The notes: generated by a model from the letters alone, not told the origin. A DNA stretch of 64,000 nucleotides from Pocillopora verrucosa (GCF_036669915.1 NC_089315.1:27637131-27701130), one strand, 5' to 3'; counted from the first letter of the stretch, positions 11,733 to 23,200 are shown. Made by a program: numbers and translations.

Positions 11733-12390
11733 AATTTGGTACAGCAGCCTTAACAAAGTTGCAAGTTGCAAAGAGTCAGGGTCATTGCATGTCTTTGCAG
11801 GATGTTTGTGGAAATGATATGATCCTGGCCACAATGAGTTGGGTTGGTTACCCAATGATACCCCCTGAATGGCTGTGATATGGCGCCTGTTGAGCTTCGC
11901 CTGGGATGAAACATGAGCTGGGGTATCCAATCCCCGGGGAGTGCCCCGCGAAGCAAGCAGGTGACCTTGCTATCTCAGTCACAGGATAATACCCTTGTTA
12001 TTACGAACAAGGGGGGGACCAGGAAACCGAAAACACTCTTAAAATATCACAAAATATCATTTCCCAACTTCTTCATACTATACAGAAAGCCCTAGGGAAT
12101 TTGAAATTTCGAGCCAATCATACACTAACCCCTTATGAAAAAATTCAATATGACCGCCATACGAGTCAATCCAGAAAGAAACAAATGCCAAAACATTTCG
12201 AATGATGTTGCTGGAAAGCAATAGGGAAAGAATGATACCCTTTAAGAAGGCTTGAGTACCTCCATTGATGCTATCTCTGTGGGTGACAGGAGTTAAGAAG
12301 CAGACCAATCTTGAAAAAGCTATAGTTAAAGATTAAAAGCAAATTTCACACAGTTTTCATCTTTATCCCACACTACATTATCATTTGCAG
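11733..12390. other. Spacer between relics
   Basis: No recognised gene or repeat. Open frames on both strands lack any family resemblance. Confidence 0.4.
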
Positions 12391-12513
12391 ATTTGCTTCA
12401 CTGGAAGACTCGGCCAAGATATCTTGGATGGACGTTTCCTTCCTGAAAAAATGTTTGAACAGTATCGGAAAGGAAGATCTCGTTGTCATCCATATCGAAT
12501 TTGAAATGAGTCA
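12391..12513 (+). pseudogene. DED fragment of a family A gene (relic P3)
   Basis: Encodes FASLEDSAKISWMDVSFLKK and onwards to GKEDLVVIHIEFEM, which matches the middle of the A8 DED (SLEDSAKISWIDVSLLKK, GREDLVVPLTEFEM). Only about 40 codons remain, on the opposite strand to A8. It shows that A8-type genes also contributed copies to this graveyard. Confidence 0.8.
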
Positions 12514-12574
12514 TATTAAGATAAAACTCAGCAAAATCTTAGCTCTTATACGTGCTCTTCTACATAAGAAATTA

Positions 12575-13437
12575 CAAAACCAAGGTTAACTTTTAATCCT
12601 AGATTAACGTTCACACCCTCTCGAAAAATTCGGTCCTGGGCTTTACGTAGAATGACACACGCTTTGGAGGTAGACTGATATATGGTAAGCCGCATGAGTA
12701 GTGTTTTAAGACACCATCGAAATTCGGAAGAAACAAGAAAGACAAAATAAAATCATTTACAAGTAGTGTTTTAAGACACCATCGAAATTCGGAAGAAACA
12801 AGAAAGACAAAATAAAATCATTTACATCTCCTGCACGCCTTGCGTTCCTATCTATAAAGTTCTATATTGGGAACAGGAAGAAAATGTGGTTTCTGTGGTT
12901 TCTGTCGGCAAAGTACCATTAATAATTTACAATTCCCTTTTATGGTGCATGTTTGGGCACGCAGGATATAAAACTTCAGGCAGACAATTTTTCGTTCCTT
13001 CTACCGCCATTGATGACATCCTTTATGTGATCACCGACTAACGAGGACTCTGACAAACTTCGACGGGCCTATTCTGCTGCTATATTTCTCGCGATCTGGA
13101 TCAAATTCAGCAGAACGAGCCTCGTTTCTACTATTCTGAACGAATGCCGACGGAAGTTAGAGACTCTTTAAACATTTTGCGTTCATTAGAACATTCGGGT
13201 AAAATCTCCTGGGACGACGTTAATTTCTTGTAAGAAGCTTTAAGGACAGTTGGAATATATTATCTCGCCAAACTGCTGAAAAACTTTGAAGTTAGACGCG
13301 ATCTAAGGCTTCTCCTGCATTTTTATGCGAGAAATAGACTACAACTGGATCCAGTTAACGTTCCCTTTCGATGAAAACCATCGCACGTCATTTGTTGACA
13401 ATCGTCACGGAAAAAGGAAAACGAAAGATGTAGATTT
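12575..13437 (+). pseudogene. Inverted promoter and 5' half of A2 (relic P2)
   Basis: Carries the A2 upstream sequence in inverted orientation, including a CArG box CCTTTTATGG (12936-12945), then the start region and DED. The second codon is a stop (ATG TGA at 13025-13030), there is at least one frameshift in the first helix, and a TAA replaces a codon after DDVNFL. It ends at the equivalent of RCRF, exactly where relic P1 begins, so P1 and P2 were once one copy. Confidence 0.85.
12698..12826. repeat. 65-bp tandem duplication inside relic P2
   Basis: Two adjacent, virtually identical copies starting GTAGTGTTTTAAGACACC. The A2 original (about 8290-8350) has only one copy, so the duplication arose after the inverted copy was made. 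Confidence 0.9.
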
Positions 13438-13767
13438 GAAACCAAGCTTGTAACTTCAAAAAACTGTAAAGAGTGTATAAAATGTGAAATACACGGCATC
13501 ATTAATTAGTTTCCTTCATGCTGGTGACTTACTTTTATGCCTCATGCCGGAAGGTACTTATCGAAATCAAATTTTTTTTTTGCAAATTGAAAACATTCAT
13601 TTTTTTGAGATCTTCTATCTTCCCAAATTTTTCAGAGGATGAATGTGAGTAGATCTATCTTTGCGAGAACGAGTTTCGACTTACTCTCTTCTGTGTGAAG
13701 CTGCATTTCATGTCACCAGCTACCTAACACGACTCTCTTAACTGGTTTCAAATTTACCTCAGTTTTC
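13438..13767. other. Spacer after the P2 breakpoint
   Basis: Sequence between the broken end of relic P2 and a retroposed insert; nothing recognisable. Confidence 0.4.
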
Positions 13768-13784
13768 ATAACTAACTTTAGAAT

Positions 13785-14180
13785 ATTTGAATATTTAAAA
13801 TATCTCAACTCTCTTTAAAAAAAAAATACAAAATAAAATAAAAACAAAATTTAAATAATAAAAAATTAAATAAATAAAAAACTTAGTGGTACACCTGCCA
13901 ACAGTGAAACTCTCACCAAAACACTTCAAACAATACTCCTTACGTTCTTTTTCTTTTTTTCACTTTTGTTATAGTTCCTCATTTAATGTATCAAAGTCTC
14001 AATGCACAAATGTAATTTAGCAGTAATAGCTTTTCAATCAACGTATTGTATTCGGATATGGTAAAGTTATCGTTTTATGTTATTCATATTGTATTATTGA
14101 ACTTTATTGTAAGTAGACTAACATCTCCCTTTGGAGAGTACGGCGCAATAAAGAGATACTATTAAAAAAAAAAATAATAA
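13785..14180 (+). mobile_element. Retroposed insert with poly(A) and 17-bp target duplication
   Basis: About 400 bases flanked by ATAACTAACTTTAGAAT at 13768-13784 and 14181-14197. The right end has AATAAAG and then an A-rich tail (from 14164). The sequence CTTTGGAGAGTACGGCGC before the AATAAA is typical in style of the 3' end of a LINE, so this is probably a 5'-truncated LINE copy or a SINE; family not assigned. Confidence 0.75.
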
Positions 14181-14221
14181 ATAACTAACTTTAGAATTTA
14201 CTTTATTTTTATAGATTTTTT

Positions 14222-14275
14222 TTTCGATTCGTACTAAATTATGGCGTCAAGAAAAGTTCCTTCTGGAAACTGATT
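14222..14275 (+). pseudogene. 5' fragment of a family B gene
   Basis: CGATTCGTACTAAATT precedes an ATG that encodes MASRKVPSGN and then stops; B3 has CGATTCCTACTAAATC before MESRTASSGD. So the leader and first codons of a B3-like gene are left here, joined directly to the truncated intron of A3. Confidence 0.65.
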
Positions 14276-14280
14276 TTTTC

Positions 14281-15376
14281 AATTATAGGTTTTGATTGGT
14301 ATTAAGTTTCACCTGTAGTACATATTATGAAGGCTGAGCTTTCTAAAGCGTGCAAGCTGTAAAGTATAATATTCTATCAGAAACAACATTATGCATAAAT
14401 ATCGAACTGACAAAAACGAGTTGTGAACCTCTTTCAAAAAGGCAAAATTTTGGTATTGCCTCTTCACTGCTGAAATTATGTCATTGGTGATCAGTTTCAT
14501 TTAAACCAAACTAGCCATTTTAAAATGGACTTCTGGCTCGACAAAAAATAATTAAAACAGTCTATCAATACAAATCATAACTTCCGCCATTTCACTTTCA
14601 TAATTCCGGGAATAAGTAGCTTATTCTAGGAACAAAACATTAAATAATAATAGAAAAATAAAAAATTCTTCTCGCTAAAACTGTTTAACAACAAATTTTC
14701 TCAGCTTACCCAGCTGCCAACATCTAACATCCTGTAGCTAAGCATTTCAGCCAAACTGAAGCACTCCTCTGACATTTCATTCCTGCGTTTGTCGTCGCTT
14801 CTGGAAAGTTACGCCGCCGCAATGATTTCCCCTGAAATAATCACAAGCATGGTCAGTTTACTACACGGTGAGTTCACTCCACTAGGCACATCAATGTCGT
14901 CCTCGAGGACTTGGTGGATGTTCTTGTTTGATTCCACCAGTGATCTCATTCTTGCGGCGTAAAATCTGCATCTTTCGTTTTCGTTTTCCGTGAAGATTGT
15001 CAACAAATGACGGGCGGTGGTTTTCATCAGGGGGAAAACGTTAACAGGATCCAGTTCTAGTCTGTTTCTCGCATAGAAATGCAGAAGAATCGTTAGATCG
15101 CGTCTAACTTCAGACTTCGTCAGCCGTTTAGCAAGATCCAATCTCTTAATTGGGCTTAAAACTTCTATCAAGAAATTAACATTGTCCCATGAAATTTTAC
15201 CAGAATGTTCTAATGAGCGCAAATATTCAGAGAGCCTCTATCTTCCGTCCGTATTAGTCCAGGACAGTAGAAATGAAGCTCATCCTGCTAAAGTTGATCC
15301 AGATTGCGAGAAACTAGAGAAATATTGTAGAATAAGCCCGTCGAAGTCGGTCGGAGTCCTCGTTAGTCGGTGACAT
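14281..15376 (-). pseudogene. Broken tandem copy of A2 (A3)
   Basis: Coding exon 15376-14710 plus part of the intron, down to about 14281. The A2 promoter sequence is also copied, with a damaged CArG box (CCTTTTACGG at 15467-15458). An in-frame stop replaces codon 21, a frameshift follows in the early DED, and CAA has become TAA at 14811-14809 between BH1 and BH2. The stretch 15222-14812 is open and still reads KRLDLAKRLTKSEVRRDL and SKLTMLVIISGEII. The donor site is kept; exon 2 is absent because the copy ends at the B-like fragment at 14222-14275. Confidence 0.88.
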
Positions 15377-15467
15377 GGCGGATGTCATAAATGGCGGCAG
15401 AGGGAATGGAAAAATTGTCTGCCCGACCCCTCATATCCTTGATGCCCAAAACAAGCACCGTAAAAGG

Positions 15468-16893
15468 GTATCGTTATTGTGTTTTGCTGAGAGAAACTAC
15501 GACATATGTTTTTTTGGTGTGTGTGTGTGTGTTCCCCATATAGATCTTTATAGATAGGTACGCAAGGCGTGCAGGAGATATAATTGATTTTATTTTTGTT
15601 TTTGTTTATTTCGATCGCGTGCAAAAAACGGCCATTTATTGTATTGTATACTGCTACATCAATCACCCCGCTTCCCCCTTAACACCGACACACGCACGTA
15701 TCTCTAGGACTCCTTGGCCCAAAAATAAACTCGCAATTTATTTGTGGCAAATGTGACGTGGGAAAATGACGATGCAAATCTGATATCTTTAGCAAAAAAA
15801 ATCGATCATGTAAAAACATAATGCGAATTACACACAAAAGCACGAGCAGTGACAATCCTTAGACTGGCCGCAGCTGTATGGTAATTAAAATTCAATGTCA
15901 AATCCTTTATTGATCGTTTTGAGACATAAACAACTTAGTTTTAATACATGACGCTTTCCAAGCTTGAGTTTTGTTTGACACAATCCGGTTCAAGGTGTTC
16001 GGCAGCTTCACTGTTATCTGTATACCAAGTCTAAATGTATTCTTTGCATGCATAAGTAATTTTTCTTTTTTTTGGCACTTTTTATCTTTTTCTATCTTGT
16101 TTTACATGGCTTTTCAACCATGTATTCGTAGCTTCATGTGTTCAACAATCTTAACAGTAAGCAAGTATCATCAGCTCTTTCAAATTCGTTTCAATTTCAC
16201 CTTATCGAGTGATGATCTATAACAGTTTATTTAACAACCTTCAATTCTCATCTTTTCCAAAGTGTATTGTACTTATGTCAAAAAATTGACTGTCATCTTT
16301 TTATAATTCTCCTCTTTTCTTTTTCAAAATGTTCTGCCAAAAATTTGATTCTCATCATTCTAGAAATCTTCTCTTCTCTTTTTCGAAATGTTCTGCCAAA
16401 AATTTGATTCTCATCATTCTAGAATTCTTCTCTTCTCTTTTTCGAAATGTTCTGCCAAAAATTTGGTTCTCATTATTCCAGAATTCTTCTCTTCTCTTTT
16501 TCAAAATGTTCTGCCAAAAATTTGGTTCTCATTATTCTATAAATCTTCACTTCTCTTTTTCAAAATGTTCTTCAAAAAATTTGGTTCTCATTATTCTATA
16601 AATCTTCACTTCTCTTTTTGAAATGTACTACCAAAAATTTGGTTTCATTTCTCAATAAATCTTCTTCAAATTGTATTCTTAAAAAACATATGTATTTTTA
16701 AATGGATCTTCATATTTCGTAAAAAAATACTATCAGTAAAGTACGCAATCGTTATCAGTGTCCAAAATTATTATCGAATTAATAATAATAATCAATTACT
16801 GTGTTAAAATTTATGTATTGTCTTCAAACAAAGTACGGATCTACTGCTAATTGTGATTTAAAAGTCAAGTTTGAGTGGAAAGAATATAGCATC
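15468..16893. other. Intergenic region between A3 and A4
   Basis: No gene seen. Begins with the copied A2 upstream sequence (to about 15600), then AT-rich DNA, ending in a 59-bp tandem array (16270-16665). Confidence 0.5.
16270..16665. repeat. 59-bp minisatellite, about 6.5 copies
   Basis: Unit contains AAATGTTCTGCCAAAAATTT followed by GGTTCTCATTATTCTAGAA and a CTTCTCTTTTT run; ATGs recur at 16329, 16388, 16447, 16506 and 16565. The open frames here are by-products of the repeat. It lies 230 bases beyond the A4 stop, in the 3' flank. Confidence 0.95.
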
Positions 16894-18184
16894 TTAAAGG
16901 TTAGTTTGTAATGGAAAGAATATAGCATCTGTTAACTGTTGGACTATTTGAACTCTCTCTTGCTGCATGGACAAGTTAGTGGTGGATTCCATACTCTGCG
17001 TCTTATAAACAAGGTTGTACCGTTCTTTTACTTGGGTGCTAAACTCCTCCTAAACGGAGAAAAAAAATCAAATTATCGTTTGCTTAGGTGGTCTAAAGGT
17101 TTCCCAATTAGCTGATTTAACTTAACTACCGCAGCTCAAAGATCTATAGATTATCGAAGTTGTTGCTACTTAGTGCAGTTGTTGAGCCAGTCTTAAGTCC
17201 ATTACAAAAAACACAAATAAGTCCATTAAAAAACACACTAATATTTTCAAGGCTTTTTTTGGTTTCCAAATTACATTCTTATTTCAAATTCTCAAGAAAT
17301 AATTCATCGCCAAAGGGTTTGGCAGATACAGTGCTTCCGCCATAAGTTCTTCTATCGCTTTCGCAAGTTCAAATTTACATGAATAATTAAGAAACCACAA
17401 GATGATTCAAAACAATGGCTGGTACTGGGATCAGCAGATAAATACAAACTACGCATACATGTGTATCACACCTAATTATGACATTCATGCAATGTTTCAT
17501 TACTAAATATATAATGGATTTACATACCCAGCTTCCTAATTCAACCATTCGAGAACAGAGTTCTTCGGCTGCTGTGCTGCACAACTCTAAAACGGATTCC
17601 TCCAGTTGTTCTTCGTTTGAGTAGGCGACAGCGATGACCTCTCCAGCCATAACAACAAGCATTGTAAATTCATTCCAAGAAAATTCTAGCTCTCTGCAAT
17701 CTATCACTTCTTGAAAATTGAGCAAAACTTTCCTAATTTCCTTGGTTGAATCTGCTGTTAAGCTTATTTTTTTAAAGTTAATTCTGTCTCGTGCGATTTC
17801 CATTAGTCTCTCTAGTTGTCCAGCAACTTTTTTAACAGGAACAGTGCAGCAGTATGAATCCAAACGTACAATCCTTCTTGCGTAGAAATCCAAAAGCAAC
17901 ATAAGGTCCCGCTTGCATTCGTACTCAGTCAACTTTTTAACAAGATCTAATCTTCTTATAACACGCATCGCTTCTTTCAATAAATTTACATCTTGCCACG
18001 AAATGTTCTTGTTGTACTCTAAAGCACGTAACAATTCAAGGATAGCGGTAATGTCTACAGGAATAAGTCCGTGGAAATATTGTCGTAATTGTATCTGATT
18101 GTTTTCATCTAGATTAAAAGAGATGTAGATTAACATCGCGTTGTAATCTAGTCGAATTCTGTCTGTCAACGTCGAGGAGGACAT
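16894..18184 (-). CDS. DED + Bcl-2-like fusion protein, family A (A4)
   Basis: Exons 18184-17528 and 17049-16894; donor GTATGT, acceptor CCGTTTAG, phase 0; 270 aa. DED around LLRALEYNKNISW with signature RRLDL. A BH4-like helix KRDLMLLLDFYARR follows, then VAGQLERLMEIARDRI at the place of BH3 (no clear LxxxGD core), BH1 as FSWNEFTMLVVMAGEVIAVA, and BH2 as ELGSW continued by EEFSTQVKERYN. This member gives the clearest full-length match to a Bcl-2 fold. The ATG at 18184 is chosen over one at 18223 because TATAAATA lies at 18238-18231, which would leave 18223 outside the RNA. Head-to-head with B2, 536 bases apart. Intact; no membrane tail. Confidence 0.9.
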
Positions 18185-18230
18185 GATGGCGGTTGTCAAC
18201 TTAAAACAGCCAAGTGAGCGCATACTTGAC

Positions 18231-18238
18231 TATTTATA
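18231..18238 (-). promoter_or_regulatory. A4 TATA box
   Basis: TATAAATA on the minus strand, 54 bases upstream of the ATG. Unlike most family A promoters no CArG box is visible nearby. Confidence 0.6.
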
Positions 18239-18565
18239 CTCAATAATGTCAGTCAACACCATTAGTACCTCAGTATCGACAGTTACGCACTTGATCAAGC
18301 ATAATTTGTTCGTAGCCTTGGGAACCGTTTCTATACATTCCTCACCAGGTCCCTTAGTCGAGAAGAAAGAAAACATGCGAAAGACAGTCGAATGATCTAA
18401 AGCAGTTTTTCTCTTCAAGGAGGAAACTTTAACGTGCAGTTATCATCAACCAAGAAAAAAAATTTAGTGAGTTCTGAGAATACTGATTGGCACAGTTTCT
18501 ACGAAAATCCATGGTTTATTTACATAGATAGAGGAACCAGGCCCACCTCACTTTTTGGCCTCTCA

Positions 18566-18664
18566 CGGCCCAGATCTTCGACGCCCGATCGAATATTAAT
18601 ACGATCAAACATCCGGGCACCTATTCTCACATGCATTACGTGCGAAACTAGGTGCCCGGATGTT
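18566..18664 (+). promoter_or_regulatory. B2 promoter with a perfect inverted repeat of the B motif
   Basis: CGGCCCAGATCT at 18566-18577, as in B1. Then AACATCCGGGCACCTA at 18608-18623 and its exact reverse complement TAGGTGCCCGGATGTT at 18649-18664, with a 25-base loop. The second arm is the usual B-family motif, 56-71 bases before the ATG. Confidence 0.7.
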
Positions 18665-18719
18665 GGGTGGGTGCTTTAGAACTTGCGGTCTTCCTTCCTT
18701 CGAAGGATTTGTTTGAGTC

Positions 18720-19451
18720 ATGGCGACATCGAGACTAAAACCAATTTTACCAAGAGAGGGGTTGTTGATAGATCAGCATCCGCCTGTTTTAAAGGAGTTT
18801 GTTGTTGGGTGTGTAAGAAATTTAAGTATTGATGATAGAGCTGCACTAAGGTATTTGTGCTCAGGTTATGTTGTGGGGTCGAAGTTGGATGTTAACCTGT
18901 CTAGTGATCACGATATATTTAAGTTGTTTGAATTTCTCGTTCAAGATAATAAGCTGTCGTTTGCCGATTATGTATCAGTTCTGAAATGGATCCTATCTGT
19001 GATAGTTCGGAAGGATTTGCTTAAGAGCCTTAAGCAGGTTAAATTACGTATATATATTGGTGACATAGTCGAAGGTTATGTCAAGATGAATGGTTGTGCT
19101 CGCAAAAATGGCGGTCTATCGGAAGGTCCTTGCTGTTATGATGGGTCTGTCGAGCTCTTGGCAGCAGTTAAAACACGCAATAAGGGTTTGATTGAAGAAT
19201 TTTTGAATCAATTAAGTATGGTTGTTGTTGATGGTAACTTCCTGCGTATTTGTAACGGAATCATTCGTTCTCATCTGTCTTGGTATGGTCTTGTGTTTTA
19301 CTTAATAATCATCGGTGAATTGTATAAGTCGTTTGGTCGTTATTCAGGAACTTCGGTTGATGTGGCATCGGATGGGTATTACGTATACGCCTTTAGTGGA
19401 ACGAAAACAAGTCAGTTGTTATCAGAGTGGATTTTAAAAAACGGTGGATTG
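18720..19451 (+). CDS. DED + Bcl-2-like fusion protein, family B (B2), exon 1
   Basis: A 244-codon open exon ending at a GTAAGT donor directly after NGGL, exactly where B1 and B3 splice. DED: VRNLSIDDRAALRYLCSG and signature VRKDL; then LRIYIGDIVEGYVKMNG, BH1 as LSWYGLVFYLIIIGELY, and BH2 as EWILKNGGL. Without splicing the frame reads on 24 residues to 19523. A downstream exon like KTFKKFV is not obvious. The best candidate is 20453-20515, after TTTCCAAATAG, encoding LNDSPILKYVKKRK and a stop at 20513-20515, but it is weak. Head-to-head partner of A4. Exon 1 intact; whether the gene is whole is open. Confidence 0.8.
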
Positions 19452-20657
19452 GTAAGTGAATCAAACTTCGCTTCTATTACGATCTCTTTTAAATATTACA
19501 CTGCCATCAGACTTATCGCATAATGACTGTAAACAGAACTAAGGCTAAGCTAGTGTTAAGGGCAAACGCTCGCGAAGTCAGAACTGAAACTCTGTACGGT
19601 GGCCAATTTACGTTTTCAACTCAGTTGATAATACTAAATTATCCTATACATTTATGTGACTATATTTTTCAGCAAAGCTGTGTCCTACCTACAAAGTCGC
19701 CACATAATGATATGTAAGACAGAGTAGAAACACAAATTCTCTCCACTTAGCGGATAAATCGGTGAGAGTATTGGTTTCTCCTCACCGGAAAATAACTCTC
19801 TATTGATGCATTTTAAAGCGAGTTTACAACATACAAAGAGAGATGCAGAGATGTCCCGATCCATGGGGTGTATTAGTAATTCCTCAGCCAGCGCAGCTTT
19901 TTGTTGACGAAACTATCCAGCCATAGGGATAAACGCAGTGGATAGAGCATTGCCCCTTCCGTTTCGCGGGTGCAAGCTATGGCCGAGTACGGCAACTCTC
20001 TCGGGTCTGGTCTTCGATCCTCCCTTAGAGGAAGAGGTGCGAGGGCTAAGTTTGCGAACAGCCGCTTGTAATTAAGGCTATGTGCAATCATATCAAACCA
20101 AACCCAAGGTACGCAAGACTAAAAGAAACTAATTGGAAGAGAAGCAGTTCAAAACGGAAAAATATCTAAACAGGTCATCGATCACTTAACTTGCGATAGC
20201 TTTCAGTCACATTAATATCCCGCGCTGACTCGGTCTATAAGTTATAAGTCGAACGCATTCATGACGCAAATAACTAGATAATAATCGTTGACTCTGAGTC
20301 AAGAGATTTTTGTTTTGTTTTATACTGCAATCGAAGAGGTCCTAAACACGACAAAACACATTAGAGTCCCTTGCTGGTGGTTTAACGTACTGAGCACTGG
20401 TTTATCCGGCCGTTGACACCTTTCCATTCCCGTTTGTTCCCTTTCCAAATAGCTGAATGATAGTCCCATCTTAAAATATGTAAAAAAGAGGAAGTTGCTT
20501 CAAAGAAATACATAGACTTGACCTTTATTGTATTGACTTGATCTTTATTAAGCAACAGGAAATCAGGGTTTTTGATCTGTTCTGGACAAGCTTGGACTTT
20601 TTTTCTTTTTGTTTCATTTTCCTTTTTTATATTTATGCATCTTTCCTTTTTTTCCCC
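19452..20657. other. B2 intron and 3' region, uncertain exon 2
   Basis: Shares a stretch around 19669-19712 with the B1 intron. No clear exon 2; one weak candidate at 20453-20515 (see B2). Confidence 0.45.
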
Positions 20658-20850
20658 CTGTTTTCTGTGTCTGTTTATGTATTTTCTCTTCTTTCTTTTC
20701 TCATTTTTATATCTGTTTGGCGGGCGTTGCCTTGTTTTCTGTGTCTTTTAATGTATTTTCTCTTCTTTTTTTTCTCATTTTTACATGTATGTTTGGCGGG
20801 TGTTGCCTTGTTTTCTGTGTCTGTTTATGTATTTTCTCTTCTTTTTAGCC
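20658..20850. repeat. 76-bp tandem repeat, about 2.5 copies
   Basis: T-rich unit beginning TTTTCTGTGTCTGTTTATGT and ending GGCGGGTGTTGCCTTG. Ends about 20 bases beyond the A5 stop codon. Overlapping open frames rich in Phe and Leu are artefacts of the repeat. Confidence 0.92.
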
Positions 20851-20872
20851 TCGTTGTAAAAACATGTCTCGT

Positions 20873-22476
20873 TTAGAAAAAGATAGCTTCCTCCAACTTT
20901 CGGACTGCGTCTGCTATTTGCTTTCTGCTCACGTAAGTGTTACAATTCATGTCGTTCCCATTAACCAGATTGTGTCTTCTTCTCACAAAGGTATGAAAGT
21001 CCTCCTGTATTCAAGAGAAAATACGTAAATATAAAACAATAAAAACAAAGCAAAGGAAAAAAAACTGAAAGAAAATAATGAACCTAAGAAACACTTTAGA
21101 AAGAGAAGGAGCTTTTATGATTATGAGAACAGCAGAAGTTGATCGCTCCCATTTCCTGTTAGTATGATGGTAGATATGAACAAATTTAAAAATGGTGATT
21201 GTTTAAGTGACAACTGTTTGCATTTCTCTGATCTACTGAACCCTAAAAGCCCCAGCTGTGAAAAATTTATTCGTCTGGATAGTATGCAAATATGTATGAT
21301 TTCAGGGCTTCAAAAAATATCTCAGCTTCTACATGCCATCGTGACAGACAATTAACCGTACTTATTACAAGTTTTTTAAAAATGCTCCCAGATAAATTCT
21401 AATTGATTTTCTAAGTTTTCTGTGGTAATTTTAGCAGCAAAATCTATCCAAAGTTCAAAAGTCCAAAGTCAAACCATGGCGAATCGACTGCGTTATAATT
21501 TAAATTTTGTGCACTCATAAACTTCTCTGAAACAACTGATTCTTCAAATTTGGAACTTGAAAACGACTCAATCCTTTGCTAAATTGGTCCAGTATCAATT
21601 TTGTTTCTCTTTCAATAGTTTTCTGGTTTCAGAGAGAAACTTTGAGCTCATTAGTCACTAAGTAAAGTTATTAGTTAAGATTAAGTTTCACTTTCAATAT
21701 TCCAACTTCGTATCGAGAAGTTTCGATTTCTTACTAGTCTCTGAAGCTAGATAAAATCAACCGAATACTGATGCTATTGTATTAAATTATATTCATAACA
21801 CTTAATACAAAGCGATTTTATTTACCCAGCTTCCAAGCTGAAGCATTGGACAATATAGCTCATCTGCCAATGCTATGCAGATATCCATTATGGCTTCTTC
21901 TGAGTTTCCTCCAGGGTGAATTGATGTTGAAGCACAAATGGTTTCCCCGGCAAGTGCAACGAGCATAGAGAACTTATTCCATGTCTTTCTTGAGTTCCAT
22001 GCGGTACATTCGTTGACAAATTTTAGCTAAAGATCTTTCTTATTATCACCATCTGAGCTGTTCATTATGTCTCTTATTTCAACGGTTCCCTCAAATCCTT
22101 CCATCAATTGCACGAGATACTCCGCCAACTCGGTCGCTGATGACCGGTCGTCATCATCAAAAGAATGCTGTCCATTCCTCTTCTTGACGTAGAAACTAAG
22201 AAGAATAGACATGTTTCTTTTTACCTCGAACTTCGTTAATAACTCAGCTAAATCCTTTCTTCCAATTTCGTCCAAACATTCCATCAGAAAGGAAACGTTG
22301 ATCCACGACATCTTCTTATTTTCCTCCAGAGCATAGAAAAGGTCAAGAAGTTCCTTAACTCGTCTTGGAACGTGTTCAACACAAAGAAACTGAAGTCCTT
22401 TTTGCTGTTCTTCATCGAGATTGCGAGCAATCTGATACAAAGTATTTCTGTAAGTTTGTCTAAGTCGGTCAGTCAT
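20873..22476 (-). pseudogene. DED + Bcl-2-like fusion gene A5, one in-frame stop
   Basis: Exons 22476-21826 and 21004-20873 in the usual layout (donor GTAAAT, acceptor AATACAG). DED: LDEEQQKGLQFLCVEHVP with signature GRKDL; BH1 as TWNKFSMLVALAGETI; BH2 as LGSW continued by EDFHTFVRRRHN. A single TAG at 22029-22027 interrupts exon 1, where A8 has the Trp of KDLWLQF. Both flanks of the stop, the splice sites and exon 2 are otherwise sound, so this may be a recent pseudogene, a segregating null allele, or a base-call error. As is, it could only make a 149-aa DED protein. Head-to-head with B3. Confidence 0.85.
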
Positions 22477-22602
22477 TTCGTCAGTAAGTCTGTAAGTTGT
22501 CGATGTTGTCGCAGTCGTCAGAGGAGGCAGAAAATTGGGTCTGGGATCCTTTTAATATGAGTATAACAAATTTCCCTTACCCCCCCTCCACTTAATAGAG
22601 TA

Positions 22603-22612
22603 CCATATTAGG
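22603..22612 (-). promoter_or_regulatory. A5 CArG box
   Basis: CCTAATATGG on the minus strand, 127 bases upstream of the ATG, identical to the boxes of A7 and A8. No good TATA box; a weak TTAAAA lies near 22549. Confidence 0.6.
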
Positions 22613-23172
22613 GCAATGCCATCTGTAGTTACCATGGTGATAGACCACAAGGGCCGGTTATCTAAAGAAAGATTAGTCGTTGTTCAACAAAACTGAGTTC
22701 TAAACTATCTTCAATTTAGCTGAATGTTTTATCTAAACACTCATTTCTGTGTACAGTGTCAAGAAGGCCGAAAAGTAACGGGGGAAGGACATTTATTTAC
22801 TGAAAGCAACCCTCTCATGGATAATATTAAGGTCCTGTGTTTGTGTTAAAGCACGGTTTGGGTTAGACCCCGTGTAAGAAAACGGCCTCAACTGTCTTTG
22901 TAAACTCACTCAAAATAGAAATGCCACCACGGATCTGTCTGCAGTGCCCCGAACGTAGCACACACAGTTATGGCGATTCACTCGATCTCGTTCTTTATTT
23001 TTTTCCCTATAACAGTGAAACAGTGGAGACAGCGACGCTGTACTGTGAAACTTTCTCTATTAGACAAATTTCCCATTGATCACACATCTGCACTTTCCAT
23101 TAGCCACCTCATATCGGTGTTAGAGTATAAAACAATTCTCATCTTTCTATTGTTATGAGACAAAAATGGAAA

Positions 23173-23200
23173 TGACGTAATTGTGAAGTGCCCGGATGTT
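23173..23200 (+). promoter_or_regulatory. B3 promoter motif
   Basis: TGACGTAA (ATF/CRE-like) at 23173-23180 and AAGTGCCCGGATGTT at 23186-23200, 67-94 bases before the ATG. B4 repeats both parts with the same spacing. Confidence 0.6.

Noticed and set aside
16329-16621. Overlapping plus-strand frames rich in Ser and Phe
   Set aside because: They are read-throughs of the 59-bp minisatellite and repeat with its period.
18250-18330. CArG box before A4
   Set aside because: CCATTAGTACC breaks the CC(A/T)6GG form; no proper box within 250 bases.
20538-20876. Hydrophobic, membrane-like frames on plus
   Set aside because: Produced by T-rich 76-bp tandem repeats beside A5, with repeated peptide blocks in two frames.
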